DNA of 59,421 nucleotides from a bacterium (lineage in GTDB: Bacteria > Verrucomicrobiota > Verrucomicrobiia > Limisphaerales > UBA11358): contig JAJXXW010000059.1 of assembly GCA_021780905.1 (NCBI GenBank), positions 1 through 59,421 of the forward strand. Direction: 5' to 3'. The notes below the pieces were generated by a model. That model was not told the origin of the DNA and did not search any database. It saw only the letters and a list, made by a program, of their open reading frames with translations. Made by a program: the position numbers and the translations under genes. Shown here in pieces: positions 7,961-15,030 of this stretch. Numbering within the stretch: position 1 is the first letter of the stretch; the number at the start of each line of letters is the position of its first letter.

Positions 7961-8789
7961 CGCAACGCTCTACCAACTCCGCCACAGTCCACGCGCTGTT
8001 TTCCACGCCAGCGGCCTGTGCCGGCGTCATGCGAATTGCGCCATGAGATTTCACAAAGTTGTAATAAGCGAAATTGAGCGCAACCGCAGCTTCAAAGTTT
8101 TCAATCTTCTTGCTGAAAGCGTTCGTTAAACGAGTCAGGCGGCGGCAGTGCATACGGAGCGTGTGATTCTGTTTTTCAACGTGAGACGTGGAAATCAGAT
8201 TCACGTCCGGCATACCGGTAACAATCGTCTTTTCAACCTTAATCACTTCGGCAGGGCTGTAACGAACCGCCGCCGGTTGCGCTGCATTTCCGAGCGGTGT
8301 GAGTGAGTAGGTTTTTGAAATCTGGCCGTAGTCCACTTCGCTACCGAAGCCGCGTTCAACGGCATCGCCGTAGGCTTTTAGAGAGTCAGAAGAAAGCTGG
8401 ATGCGTCCAGCCACGCGCTCCGCCAAGTCCGCGACAAACATCTTCGCATGATAGGCGTCACGCTTGCCGACGATGAAAGAGGGAATCAGCTTCGTGTCCG
8501 CGTCCAGCGCGATAAACGTCCAGACATCGCCGTAAGCGCCGGCAGCGTTGGCATTCTTCCGCTTCGCGCCGATGAATCCCCAAATCTCGTCAACCTCGAC
8601 ATTCTTACAATTCAGGCCGCGCATTTTCCCGTCTTGAATTTTGGCGCAGGCCGTGCCGATACGAACACCAAGCCGCATGATGGTGTCGCGGTGAATACCA
8701 GTCATGCGTTCGACAGAGCGGATGCTATTGCCTTCGCAGAGCATGGACACCACTTGCGCCTTCGCTTCGGTTTTCAGTTCGTTTGCCAT
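7953..8789 (-). CDS. IS1-family transposase (ISMhu11-like, single frame)
   Basis: 278 residues in one uninterrupted frame, unlike classical IS1, where insA and insB are joined by frameshifting. The N-terminal helix-turn-helix-like part (NSIRSVERMTGIHRDTIMRL) recognises DNA. The catalytic half has VDEIWGFIGAKRKN with the first Asp, FIALDADTKLIPSF with the second, and HVEKQNHTLRMHCRRLTRL with the Glu and the Arg-rich stretch that mark IS1 InsB. It catalyses cut-and-join of the element ends. The frame is complete and matches intact inverted repeats, so the element may still be active. Confidence 0.9.
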   Translation of the reverse strand: MANELKTEAKAQVVSMLCEGNSIRSVERMTGIHRDTIMRLGVRIGTACAKIQDGKMRGLNCKNVEVDEIWGFIGAKRKNANAAGAYGDVWTFIALDADTKLIPSFIVGKRDAYHAKMFVADLAERVAGRIQLSSDSLKAYGDAVERGFGSEVDYGQISKTYSLTPLGNAAQPAAVRYSPAEVIKVEKTIVTGMPDVNLISTSHVEKQNHTLRMHCRRLTRLTNAFSKKIENFEAAVALNFAYYNFVKSHGAIRMTPAQAAGVENSAWTVAELVERCGE

Positions 8790-8840
8790 AACAATTTTAG
8801 GTTGACTTTCTTGATTAAGAGAATACCATATTCAAGTAAT

Positions 8841-9068
8841 ATGGCAAGCGAAAAAATAAATAGAAAAACAAGCTGGGGAGGCAAGCGCGATGGCGCGGGC
8901 CGGCCAGCCACGGGCTTTGCAAAAAGGAAAAAATGTATTTCCGTCAACGAAGCGGTTTGGCAATCTGCGTTGCGCCTGTGGCGCGGCCAAGCATCGCCGC
9001 TTGTGGAAAAACTGTTATTGGCTTACGTTGGCAATGCCGATAGCAACCAAAAAGCGGAGGCTATATGA
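8841..9068 (+). CDS. small GAGRP-motif protein, possible antitoxin or DNA-binding protein
   Basis: 75 residues. It starts 51 bases from the divergent transposase start. The N-terminus carries WGGKRDGAGRPATGFAKRKK, a basic GGxRxGAGRP motif common in small DNA-binding proteins and phage small terminase-like proteins; the rest (ISVNEAVWQSALRLWRG, SPLVEKLLLAYV) has the spacing of a ribbon-helix-helix-like domain. The stop overlaps the next ATG by ATGA (9065-9068), so the two are co-translated. As first gene before a PIN-type nuclease it could be the antitoxin or repressor; this is inference. Confidence 0.65.
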   Translation: MASEKINRKTSWGGKRDGAGRPATGFAKRKKCISVNEAVWQSALRLWRGQASPLVEKLLLAYVGNADSNQKAEAI

Positions 9069-9778
9069 GCAACCAAATAGAAGTTAAAATTGACGGCAAG
9101 AAACTGACGCCCGAAAAATTTATCGAGGCGGCAAAATCTTTCTTTGATCTGATTGAGGGCGTGTCCAAAAACATCACCAACGAGCCAATCAAATGGGGTG
9201 TTCAATTAGACAAAGGGAGCGCAATCATTCGCGCTATTGACCTGAATCCAACCGAAGCATCCCGCCGCACAACTGCTGCAATTTGCAAAGGTGTCCGCTC
9301 TCTGCGTTCTGGCATCAGGACAATTCCGCCTGGCTTTTCCAAAACAGAAGTCTCCGCCGCAAGAAGGCTGGCTGCAATTATTGATGGTGGGGATGTTAAA
9401 ACTGTTTCCATTAAAAACGGAGGAGCGCCGGAAGATTTCATTCAATCTGTTGTTTCCACTGCCGACGCTATTCTTTCTGGCGAGGCGACAACTGCGTTTG
9501 GCTCTGTTGAGGGCATAATTGATTCCATGTCTGTGAAACATGGTTTTTGTTGCAGCATTCAAGATGCTACATACAAGCGGGAGATTACTTGTTATTTCCA
9601 AAAGGACGACGTGGCGAAAGAAGCCAAAAAGGGATTTGAAAAACGAGTGATGGCAAGTGGCTTAATCCGCTACGCAAGGGAGGGGCATCCAACCAGCATT
9701 TCCGTCAATTCCATCAGGATTTTCCCAGAAGAATCCGAGCTGCCAACCATCGAAGAAATCCAAGCACTTTTCAAATAA
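9065..9778 (+). CDS. 237-residue passenger protein with possible OB-like C-terminal domain
   Basis: No signal peptide or membrane segment. The N-terminal half has SNQIEVKIDGKKLTPEKF and an ASRRTTAAICKGVRSL stretch. The C-terminal third (about 150-235) has the rhythm of a small beta-barrel: SVEGIIDSMSVKHGFCCSIQ, KREITCYFQKDD, KRVMASGLIRYAREGHP, ISVNSIRIFP. I infer an OB-like fold from this pattern without being able to compare it. The gene is coupled by ATGA to the GAGRP protein and its TAA is one base before the ATG of the PIN gene, so it is the middle of a three-gene unit and a candidate antitoxin or nucleic acid adaptor for the nuclease. Not a named family that I recognise. Confidence 0.7.
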   Translation: MSNQIEVKIDGKKLTPEKFIEAAKSFFDLIEGVSKNITNEPIKWGVQLDKGSAIIRAIDLNPTEASRRTTAAICKGVRSLRSGIRTIPPGFSKTEVSAARRLAAIIDGGDVKTVSIKNGGAPEDFIQSVVSTADAILSGEATTAFGSVEGIIDSMSVKHGFCCSIQDATYKREITCYFQKDDVAKEAKKGFEKRVMASGLIRYAREGHPTSISVNSIRIFPEESELPTIEEIQALFK

Positions 9779-9779
9779 T

Positions 9780-10250
9780 ATGGGACTCAAAACGGTTTAT
9801 TGGGACGCTTGTGTTTTTCACGCCTTGTTCGGCAAAGAATCAGGGCGGGTGGAAACGTGCCTGCGGATCGAGAAAGCTGCAAGAGAGGGGGCACTTTAAA
9901 TTTATACGTCAACCGCGACGTTTGTTGAATGCGTCTGGATTAAAGGCAACCCAGATAAACTTTCAAAAAAGCATGAGGAGTTGATTCAAAAATACTTCAT
10001 GCATAAATATATCAGGGCAATAAATTGCGACAGGCAAATTGCCGAAGCGGCGCGGCATTTAATCTGGGACTTCCCACATTTGAAGCCAAAAGATGCGATT
10101 CACGCTGCAACTGCCATCGCGCATCAGGTAGATGAACTTCACACCTACGACGAACATCTTCTAAAACTTTCCGGCAAGGTTGGTTTTCCACCGCTTAAAA
10201 TTTGCGAGCCGGAGTTTAAGGAAAAAGAAGATTCTCCAAAACTGCTGTAA
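9780..10250 (+). pseudogene. PIN-type ribonuclease gene interrupted by one in-frame stop
   Basis: The frame from ATG 9780 reads 39 codons (KTVYWDACVFHALFGKESGR...), meets TAA at 9897-9899, then continues in the same frame to 10250 without another stop. Ignoring that codon gives about 155 residues with all PIN acidic positions: Asp in VYWDACVF, Glu in FVECVWIKG, Asp in KPKDAIHAATA and Asp in LHTYDEHLLKL. PIN proteins of this size are Mg-dependent ribonucleases, usually toxins. One base change (for example AAA to TAA) explains the break. It may be an inactivated toxin; a start at an internal Met (9981) would lack the first catalytic residues. A sequencing error is the alternative. Confidence 0.8.
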
Positions 10251-10264
10251 TCGAGTCCTAAATC

Positions 10265-10281
10265 CAAATTAGGACACTACC
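10265..10281 (-). repeat. right terminal inverted repeat of the IS1-family element
   Basis: CAAATTAGGACACTACC, an exact inverted match to 7595-7611. Just inside it GTCCTAA (10255-10261) and TTAGGAC (10269-10275) form a second small palindrome that could be an extra transposase site. Confidence 0.92.
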
Positions 10282-10289
10282 TAAAATCG
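10282..10289. repeat. target site duplication, right copy
   Basis: taaaatcg, identical to 7587-7594 on the other side of the element. Confidence 0.9.
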
Positions 10290-10347
10290 GCTTTTCTTGA
10301 TTTATGACAACACACTTTTTATTTTTAGTCAAATGAGGTAAATGCTG

Positions 10348-10375
10348 TTGAGATTCTCGTTATTAGTCCTATAAT
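10348..10375 (+). promoter_or_regulatory. sigma70-like promoter, nearly leaderless
   Basis: TTGAGA (10348-10353), 16 bases, then a perfect TATAAT (10370-10375). The expected transcription start is at about 10382, only two or three bases before the ATG at 10385, so the mRNA would have almost no leader. The promoter begins about 60 bases after the transposon end. Confidence 0.6.
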
Positions 10376-10384
10376 ATCTTCACT

Positions 10385-10711
10385 ATGAGTAACAACCTAT
10401 CAACATTAACCACGGCACAACTACGCCGTGCGGCTGACCTTAAAGACAAGATTGAAGCTTTGAATAAAGAGCTCGCTTCAATTCTGGGCGGGGCGGCTCC
10501 AGTAACAGTCAGAGCATTCAAAAAACGCGGCATGAGTGCCGCCGTTCGAGCCAAGATGGCAGCCGCGCAAAAAGCCCGCTGGGCGAAGATTAAGAAGGGC
10601 AAGCCGACGGTCAAACCGGCAAAGCGTAAAATGAGTGCAGCAGCACGCGCGAAGATCGCTGCGGCTCAAAAAATGCGTTGGGCCAAGCTCAAGTCTGAAA
10701 AATCTAAATAA
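10385..10711 (+). CDS. small basic repeat protein, possible nucleic acid-binding protein
   Basis: 108 residues, very rich in Lys, Arg and Ala. The first part is a short predicted coiled coil (LKDKIEALNKELASILGG). After it a segment occurs twice: KRGMSAAVRAKMAAAQKARW at about 47-66 and KRKMSAAARAKIAAAQKMRW at about 82-101, each followed by AK and a Lys-rich linker. The motif resembles NUMOD3-type DNA-contact modules and histone-like tails in bacteria, so chromosome or nucleic acid binding is likely but unproven. No other Met occurs before the first repeat, which supports the start. A strong terminator follows. Confidence 0.65.
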   Translation: MSNNLSTLTTAQLRRAADLKDKIEALNKELASILGGAAPVTVRAFKKRGMSAAVRAKMAAAQKARWAKIKKGKPTVKPAKRKMSAAARAKIAAAQKMRWAKLKSEKSK

Positions 10712-10730
10712 TTCCTCTATATCCTCTTTG

Positions 10731-10762
10731 AAAGTGCAGTCCTGCTGGACTGCACTTTTAAT
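10731..10762 (+). terminator. intrinsic terminator after the basic repeat protein
   Basis: A perfect 12-bp stem, AAAGTGCAGTCC (10731-10742) with GGACTGCACTTT (10747-10758), TGCT loop, followed by a T-rich tail. A second perfect 8-bp hairpin (10769-10776 with 10781-10788) follows and may back it up. Confidence 0.8.
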
Positions 10763-10789
10763 TTATGGACTTGCCGATTCCGGCAAGTT

Positions 10790-11085
10790 CAACCGTCTTA
10801 TTTCATTCATCCTGCATGGGTATCTATCCTTTCGTGTTGGGATTTATGTAATGGCGCGAATGTGGCCTAGCGACCAAAATGACCAACGCGTATATCGCTG
10901 GCAGGAGATTGAATGCAGCATGTCCGTTAATTTTCATGGATCGCAGGGCCGTGGTAGTCGTAAAAAGATCAAGCCTTGAAGTCGCAGGGACGGAATTTTA
11001 TAAACCATCACCGGCCAAAGATGCAACGGAATAAAACAGTTCAAAATCCCAGAAATTCAAACGCCAGCCACGCCTCATTTTACGC
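10790..11085. other. intergenic region, no gene recognised
   Basis: Nearly 300 bases between the basic repeat protein's terminator and the terminator of the minus-strand Gly-rich gene. Open frames here are short, have atypical composition for this genome and match nothing I know. Confidence 0.35.
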
Positions 11086-11120
11086 AAAAAGCCGAGCCAA
11101 CATCAAATGGTGGCCCGGCT
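11082..11120 (-). terminator. intrinsic terminator of the Gly/Tyr-rich protein gene
   Basis: On the minus strand AGCCGGGCCA and TGGCTCGGCT (11111-11120 with 11090-11099) form a 10-bp stem with one G-U pair, followed by TTTTT. It lies 39 bases after the stop codon at 11159. Confidence 0.75.
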
Positions 11121-11158
11121 TCTAAAAATGATTTTGTTCGCGATCAACCCGAACTATG

Positions 11159-11908
11159 TCAACGATGCCCACCTCCGCCGTGAAAACCTCCGCCGCCACC
11201 GCCATAGTTTCCACCTCCGCCGTGAAAACCTCCGCCGCCACCGTTATAGTTTCCACCTCCGCCGTGATAGTCGCCTCCGCCGTGATAGTTTCCGCCATAA
11301 TAACCTTCACCCCCATAACATCCACCATATCCAAGCCAATCGCCACCCCAGCAGTTGCCCCATCCAAAGCCTAGAGATACGGTTGGGTATCCATAATAAG
11401 GGTAACAGTCATAACCAGAATAAGCCGGGTAACCAGAATAAGCCGGATAATAGCTTGGTTGGGCGTAGTAATAGGTCGTGGCCGGGGCGGTTTCCAAATA
11501 AGTCACCGTCGGCGCCACCGTGGCCGTTGAACCGCTGGCGGTAGTGATGGTGGTCGCCGCTGGCAGTGTTGAGGCGGAAACCGTCGCTGGCGGCGTTGAA
11601 TCAGAGGCCGTCGTAACCGCGACTGGCGCCGGTTTACGCTGGATTAGCATCGCGGTGATGACGGCGTCCGAGACGCCCTGCTGCCGCAGATAAATGATTT
11701 GGTCGGCCGTCAAACCGTAACTGTTGCCGGAATTTTTGATGTAGGCGATGATCGTGTCATCGCTGACCTTGGCCTGTGCCAGTTGCAGGACTTGCGGCAC
11801 CCCGTAGGCCAATTGCGGGGCCGATTGCGCCAGCACTACCGTGGCCGACCACACCAGCCCGCTAACCACGAAGGCCGCCAGTAAATTTTTTAAAATGTTT
11901 GTTTTCAT
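11159..11908 (-). CDS. exported protein with Tyr-rich middle and Gly-rich repeat tail
   Basis: 249 residues. Signal peptide at 1-28 (NLLAAFVVSGLVWSATVVLA). Residues about 40-90 form a small helical module (KVSDDTIIAYIKNSGNSYGL, LRQQGVSDAVITAMLIQ) that I have seen in other verrucomicrobial exported proteins with low-complexity tails. Then a Thr/Ala/Ser linker, a Tyr/Pro stretch (YYYAQPSYYPAYSGYPAYSG) and a tail of GGG, FHGGGG and GGNY units. The DNA of the tail is a set of tandem repeats. Probably a cell-surface or envelope protein; no enzymatic role is apparent. Confidence 0.7.
   Translation of the reverse strand: MKTNILKNLLAAFVVSGLVWSATVVLAQSAPQLAYGVPQVLQLAQAKVSDDTIIAYIKNSGNSYGLTADQIIYLRQQGVSDAVITAMLIQRKPAPVAVTTASDSTPPATVSASTLPAATTITTASGSTATVAPTVTYLETAPATTYYYAQPSYYPAYSGYPAYSGYDCYPYYGYPTVSLGFGWGNCWGGDWLGYGGCYGGEGYYGGNYHGGGDYHGGGGNYNGGGGGFHGGGGNYGGGGGGFHGGGGHR
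11166..11295 (-). repeat. tandem coding repeat of the Gly-rich tail
   Basis: Units built on cacctccgccgtgaaaacc and cctccgccgccaccg recur, with two near-identical copies of about 42 bases and further shorter, decayed copies. The length is a multiple of three, so the protein frame is kept. Confidence 0.75.
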
Positions 11909-12054
11909 ATAAGGCCTCGTCAGTTTTGTTGATTGTCCAAAACACCGTCGCCTGAGTTGCTCAACTTGTCAACCCGGCTTTGCCACCCGCCCCCCACCGG
12001 ACCTGTCGCGCCGACAGCGCCGCCGGATTTTTCCCGTCCCGAAGATCCCGGTGG

Positions 12055-12573
12055 TCAGTTTTTCGGAAGCATCGCGATGGCGGCCTTCATTTCGTCGAAG
12101 TGCGTCTGCGGATTCATCGCGCTGGTGACGTGGAGGATTTTGCCGTCCGTGCCGATGAGGAAGCTCACGCGCTTGGCCATGTTCATGAGCGGCATCTTCA
12201 CGTCGTAGGCGGCGGCGATTTTGCCGTCGGTGTCGGCCAGCAGGGTGAAGTTCAAGTTGTATTTCTCGATGAATTTCTTGTGGCTGTCGGCCGAATCGAA
12301 ACTCACGCCGATGACCGTGACGTTGTTCGTCTGCAACTCACCCATGCGGTCGCGGAAACCGCAGGCCTCCTTGGTGCAGCCGCCGGTAAAGTCCTTGGGA
12401 TAAAAATACAGCAGCACGTTTTTCTTCCCGGCAAAATCGGCGAGGCTGACGGTCTTCCCGTCCTGGTCCGGCGCGGCGAACGCAGGCGCGGCCTCTCCGG
12501 CTTGCGGCAGGGCGGCAGACAGGTTAAAAGCGGCGGCGAACAGCACGCCGAGGAGCAACGTTATTTTTTTCAT
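12055..12573 (-). CDS. exported peroxiredoxin of the BCP/PrxQ type
   Basis: 172 residues. Signal peptide MKKITLLLGVLFAAAFNLSA, then an AhpC/TSA fold: GKTVSLADFAGKKNVLLYFY and the active site DFTGGCTKEACGFRDR, where the first Cys reduces peroxide and a second Cys five residues on can form the disulfide, as in PrxQ. The start at 12573 puts the signal peptide at the N-terminus; an upstream in-frame Met is less likely. It protects the periplasm from peroxide. It sits 44 bases from the glycosyltransferase start-side neighbour in the same orientation. Confidence 0.88.
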   Translation of the reverse strand: MKKITLLLGVLFAAAFNLSAALPQAGEAAPAFAAPDQDGKTVSLADFAGKKNVLLYFYPKDFTGGCTKEACGFRDRMGELQTNNVTVIGVSFDSADSHKKFIEKYNLNFTLLADTDGKIAAAYDVKMPLMNMAKRVSFLIGTDGKILHVTSAMNPQTHFDEMKAAIAMLPKN

Positions 12574-12616
12574 GCCAACAGGGATCGTCCATCTCCCGGC
12601 AATTTGCAAATGCCAG

Positions 12617-13348
12617 TTACAATTTTTTGCGCGGCGAACGGCGCAGGCCGTTTTGCAGCCAGAGCCGCCAGACCAGCCAGAAGGCCTCGTTGATGATTCC
12701 GCCGGCCATTTTGGAATGGCCCTGCGTGCGCTCGGTGAACGTGATCGGCACTTCCACCACCGTGAAACCCTGCCGCCACAGCGTGTGTGTCAGTTCAATC
12801 TGGAAGCCGTAGCCGTTGGAATGGATTTTGTCGAGGGCGAGCGCCTGCAGCACACGCCGCCGGAAACATTTGTAGCCGCCGGTCGGGTCGCTGAACGGCA
12901 TGCCGGTGACGACCTTGACAAACTTGCCCGCAAACCGGCTCAACATCAGCCGTTTCAGTGGCCAGTTGATGACGCGGATGCCGCCCTCATAGCGCGAGCC
13001 CAGCACCAGGTCGGCGCTCTGCGCGGCTTTGAGAAAATTCGGAATTTCATCGGGGTCATGCGAAAAATCGCAATCCATCTCAAAGATGAACTCGTAATTT
13101 TTCTCCAGCGCCCAGTGGAAACCGGCCAGATAGGCGCGGCCCAGGCCTTCCTTGCCCGCGCGGTGCAAAACGTGAACCGCCGGATGCTGCGCGGCCAGTT
13201 CGTCGGCGATGGCTCCGGTGCCGTCGGGCGAATTGTCGTCCACCACCAGCACGTCCACGCCCACCGGCAGTGACAACAGTTTTGCCACCATGCGCGGGAG
13301 GTTGTCCCGTTCATTGTAAGTCGGCACGATGATGACCGTCGGATGCAT
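12617..13348 (-). CDS. polyprenol-phosphate mannosyltransferase-like GT2 enzyme
   Basis: 243 residues, cytoplasmic family 2 glycosyltransferase. Signature segments: TVIIVPTYNERDNLPRMV, DVLVVDDNSPDGTG with the nucleotide-sugar Asp pair, EMDCDFSHDPDEIP (DXD-like), and FSDPTGGYKCFRR and SNGYGFQIEL near the C-terminus, all typical of dolichol-phosphate mannose synthase and its bacterial relatives. It would transfer a sugar from a nucleotide donor to a lipid phosphate. No C-terminal membrane helices, so it is the short, soluble type. Met at 13348 begins exactly at the strand HPTVIIVPTYN. Confidence 0.88.
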   Translation of the reverse strand: MHPTVIIVPTYNERDNLPRMVAKLLSLPVGVDVLVVDDNSPDGTGAIADELAAQHPAVHVLHRAGKEGLGRAYLAGFHWALEKNYEFIFEMDCDFSHDPDEIPNFLKAAQSADLVLGSRYEGGIRVINWPLKRLMLSRFAGKFVKVVTGMPFSDPTGGYKCFRRRVLQALALDKIHSNGYGFQIELTHTLWRQGFTVVEVPITFTERTQGHSKMAGGIINEAFWLVWRLWLQNGLRRSPRKKL

Positions 13349-13457
13349 GCGGCGCGCAGATTGTTGAAAAATTCCGGCGCGAAAACAAGCGGACATTGCG
13401 CGGCGCCGGAAATCTTTGATTGCCAGCCGGAACCATCCGCCCTAGTTTCTGGCGAAA

Positions 13458-14204
13458 ATGTTCGACCCACTGAGCTTTCTCCTGACCAGCCCGGTCTGGC
13501 TGGCGGTGACGGTGTTTCAGGTCTGGATGCTGGTTCACGCCCTGCGCCGGCGCGAATGGCTCTGGGCGTTTTTCATTTTCATCGGTTCCGGACTGGCCGC
13601 ATTCTTTTATTACATGCTGGTGTATCGCGCCGTGGCTTCCACCGGCTTTGAACTGCCGGGCGCCGGCAGTCGTGCCCGCGTCAGGGAATTGCAGGCCAAA
13701 ATCCACCATCTCGACAACGCTTATCATCACTTTCAGCTCGGCGACGTTTATTTTCAAAAAGGGAAATTCGCCGACGCGGAGAAAAGTTACCGCGCCGCGC
13801 TCGCCCGCGATCCGGCGGACCTGGACACCCGCGCGCATCTCGGCCAATGCCTGGTGCGGTTGAAGCGGCCCGCCGAAGCCCGCCCGCTGCTTGAAGGCGT
13901 CGTGAAACTAAAACCGGATCACGATTACGGCCACACCATGATGGCGCTGGCCGAAACCCTCACCGCGCTCGGCGAGCCGGAAAACGCGCTGCTTTACTGG
14001 CAACACATCACCGAGAACCATTCTTATCCGCGCGCCAAGGTGCAGCTCGCCGAGCTTTATGCCGCGCAAAACCAGCCCGACCGGGCGCGGGCCGAACTCC
14101 TGGTCGTGCTCAACGATGATCCGCACGCGCCCGCCTACCAGCGCAAACGCGACCGCGTCTGGGTGAGCCGGGCAAAGCGGCAGATGGCGAAGTTGTCGGA
14201 GTAA
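13458..14204 (+). CDS. membrane-anchored TPR protein
   Basis: 248 residues. Two N-terminal membrane helices (about 8-28 and 35-58, WLWAFFIFIGSGLAAFFYYM) of the kind seen at the start of phospholipase D-type and cardiolipin synthase proteins, then tetratricopeptide repeats from about residue 85 (AYHHFQLGDVYFQKGKFADA, DTRAHLGQCLVRLKRPAEAR, AKVQLAELYAAQNQPDRARA). TPR arrays scaffold protein contacts, here facing the cytoplasm or periplasm. Divergent from the glycosyltransferase, 110 bases apart. No partner can be named. Confidence 0.8.
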   Translation: MFDPLSFLLTSPVWLAVTVFQVWMLVHALRRREWLWAFFIFIGSGLAAFFYYMLVYRAVASTGFELPGAGSRARVRELQAKIHHLDNAYHHFQLGDVYFQKGKFADAEKSYRAALARDPADLDTRAHLGQCLVRLKRPAEARPLLEGVVKLKPDHDYGHTMMALAETLTALGEPENALLYWQHITENHSYPRAKVQLAELYAAQNQPDRARAELLVVLNDDPHAPAYQRKRDRVWVSRAKRQMAKLSE

Positions 14205-14858
14205 TTTTTTAGCCCTGGGCGGCCTGACTTTTTTGAAGCGGACGGTGCTGTGAGCAACCATTGCAAGAGCCGGCGCGGCGCAAAGGCGCGGCGTCAATTT
14301 TTGAAAACGCGCATTCATCAAAAGTGCGACTGGCGAGGCGGGAGTTTGGAGTGCAATGGCGCAGAGCATTCGCAAATGAGCGAATTTATCCCTCGACGGA
14401 CAAAAACTTGATCAACGGGTCGCATTGGGCGGCCTTGAGCACGTGGCGCAAACAAACCAGGGCGAAGTTGGTGGTGCGCGCCGAGCGGAGTTTGCGGAGC
14501 GGACCCAAGACCGCTTTGACGTGGCTCGCGCAAATTCTGTCGGGGCGCAGGTGGATTTGCCCGCGTTCCACCACAAGGGTGCGCAACTCCGCCTGAAACT
14601 CGGCGGCGGTGGCGGCGGTGAGAGGTTCCCGTCGGATTTTTTGCGGCCATCAGCCGCCTTGAATTTGCCGGTGCGGCACCAGAGGCCTCGAATTGGGTGC
14701 TTGCGGTTGTCCACCACCTTCTGGTAAGAATAGCAGTGTGAAGAGCGCGAGTTGCTATGATTATTGTTCCACGGCGTGCCGGGGCGTTTCCTATCGTCAG
14801 AATATAGCAATTGTCAAACGGCTCGGAGAAACAGTTGTAACTGCCTTGTAATCAATGT
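14205..14858. other. 650-base region without a confident gene
   Basis: Several overlapping frames occur on both strands. The most protein-like is on the minus strand at about 14386-14640 (AEFQAELRTLVVERGQIHLR, then FALVCLRHVLKAAQCDPLIK), which lacks a normal start and has a stop upstream, so it may be the decayed end of a gene. I do not recognise it. Confidence 0.35.
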
Positions 14859-14945
14859 GCCGGTGTGGCGGAATTGGCAGACGCGCCAGACTCAAAATCT
14901 GGTATCCGTGAGGATGTGTGGGTTCGACCCCCTCCGCCGGCACCA
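14859..14945 (+). tRNA. tRNA-Leu(CAA)
   Basis: 87 bases including an encoded CCA. GCCGGTG at the start pairs with CGCCGGC near the end, one G-U pair. Anticodon stem CCAGA/TCTGG encloses CTCAAAA with anticodon CAA, which reads UUG. A long variable arm (TATCCGTGAGGATG) and GGTTCGACCCC T-arm fit a class II leucine tRNA. It lies 85 bases upstream of lptD. Confidence 0.95.
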
Positions 14946-15030
14946 TCCCAACAACCCCGGATCGCTTCCAAGAACGCGGTGGAAACTCGCTTGGCAGCGC
15001 CGGTAGATTCTGTTTAATTGGCCGCGCTTG

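Larger units (their letters stand above)
7595..10281. mobile_element. IS1-family transposon with four passenger genes (2,687 bp)
   Basis: The element is bounded by 17-bp perfect terminal inverted repeats (7595-7611 and 10265-10281) and flanked by an exact 8-bp direct repeat (taaaatcg). Inside are a minus-strand IS1-type transposase, a small gene overlapping its 3' end, and a divergent three-gene group (75-residue GAGRP-motif protein, 237-residue protein, PIN-type nuclease gene with an in-frame stop). The passenger genes are visibly more A+T-rich than the flanking chromosome. A normal single-frame IS1 relative is roughly 0.9-1.3 kb, so over half of this element is cargo. Ends and duplication are exact, which indicates recent insertion. 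Confidence 0.9.

Noticed and set aside
10635..10979. 114-codon plus-strand frame after the basic repeat protein
   Set aside because: It overlaps the basic protein in another frame and runs through the terminator hairpins; no family resemblance.
11166..11295. Repeats resembling a CRISPR array
   Set aside because: The repeats are in frame within an exported Gly-rich protein and have no unique spacers of constant length.
14386..14640. Gene on the minus strand before tRNA-Leu
   Set aside because: The protein-like stretch lacks a proper start and is preceded by an in-frame stop; kept only as a possible remnant.
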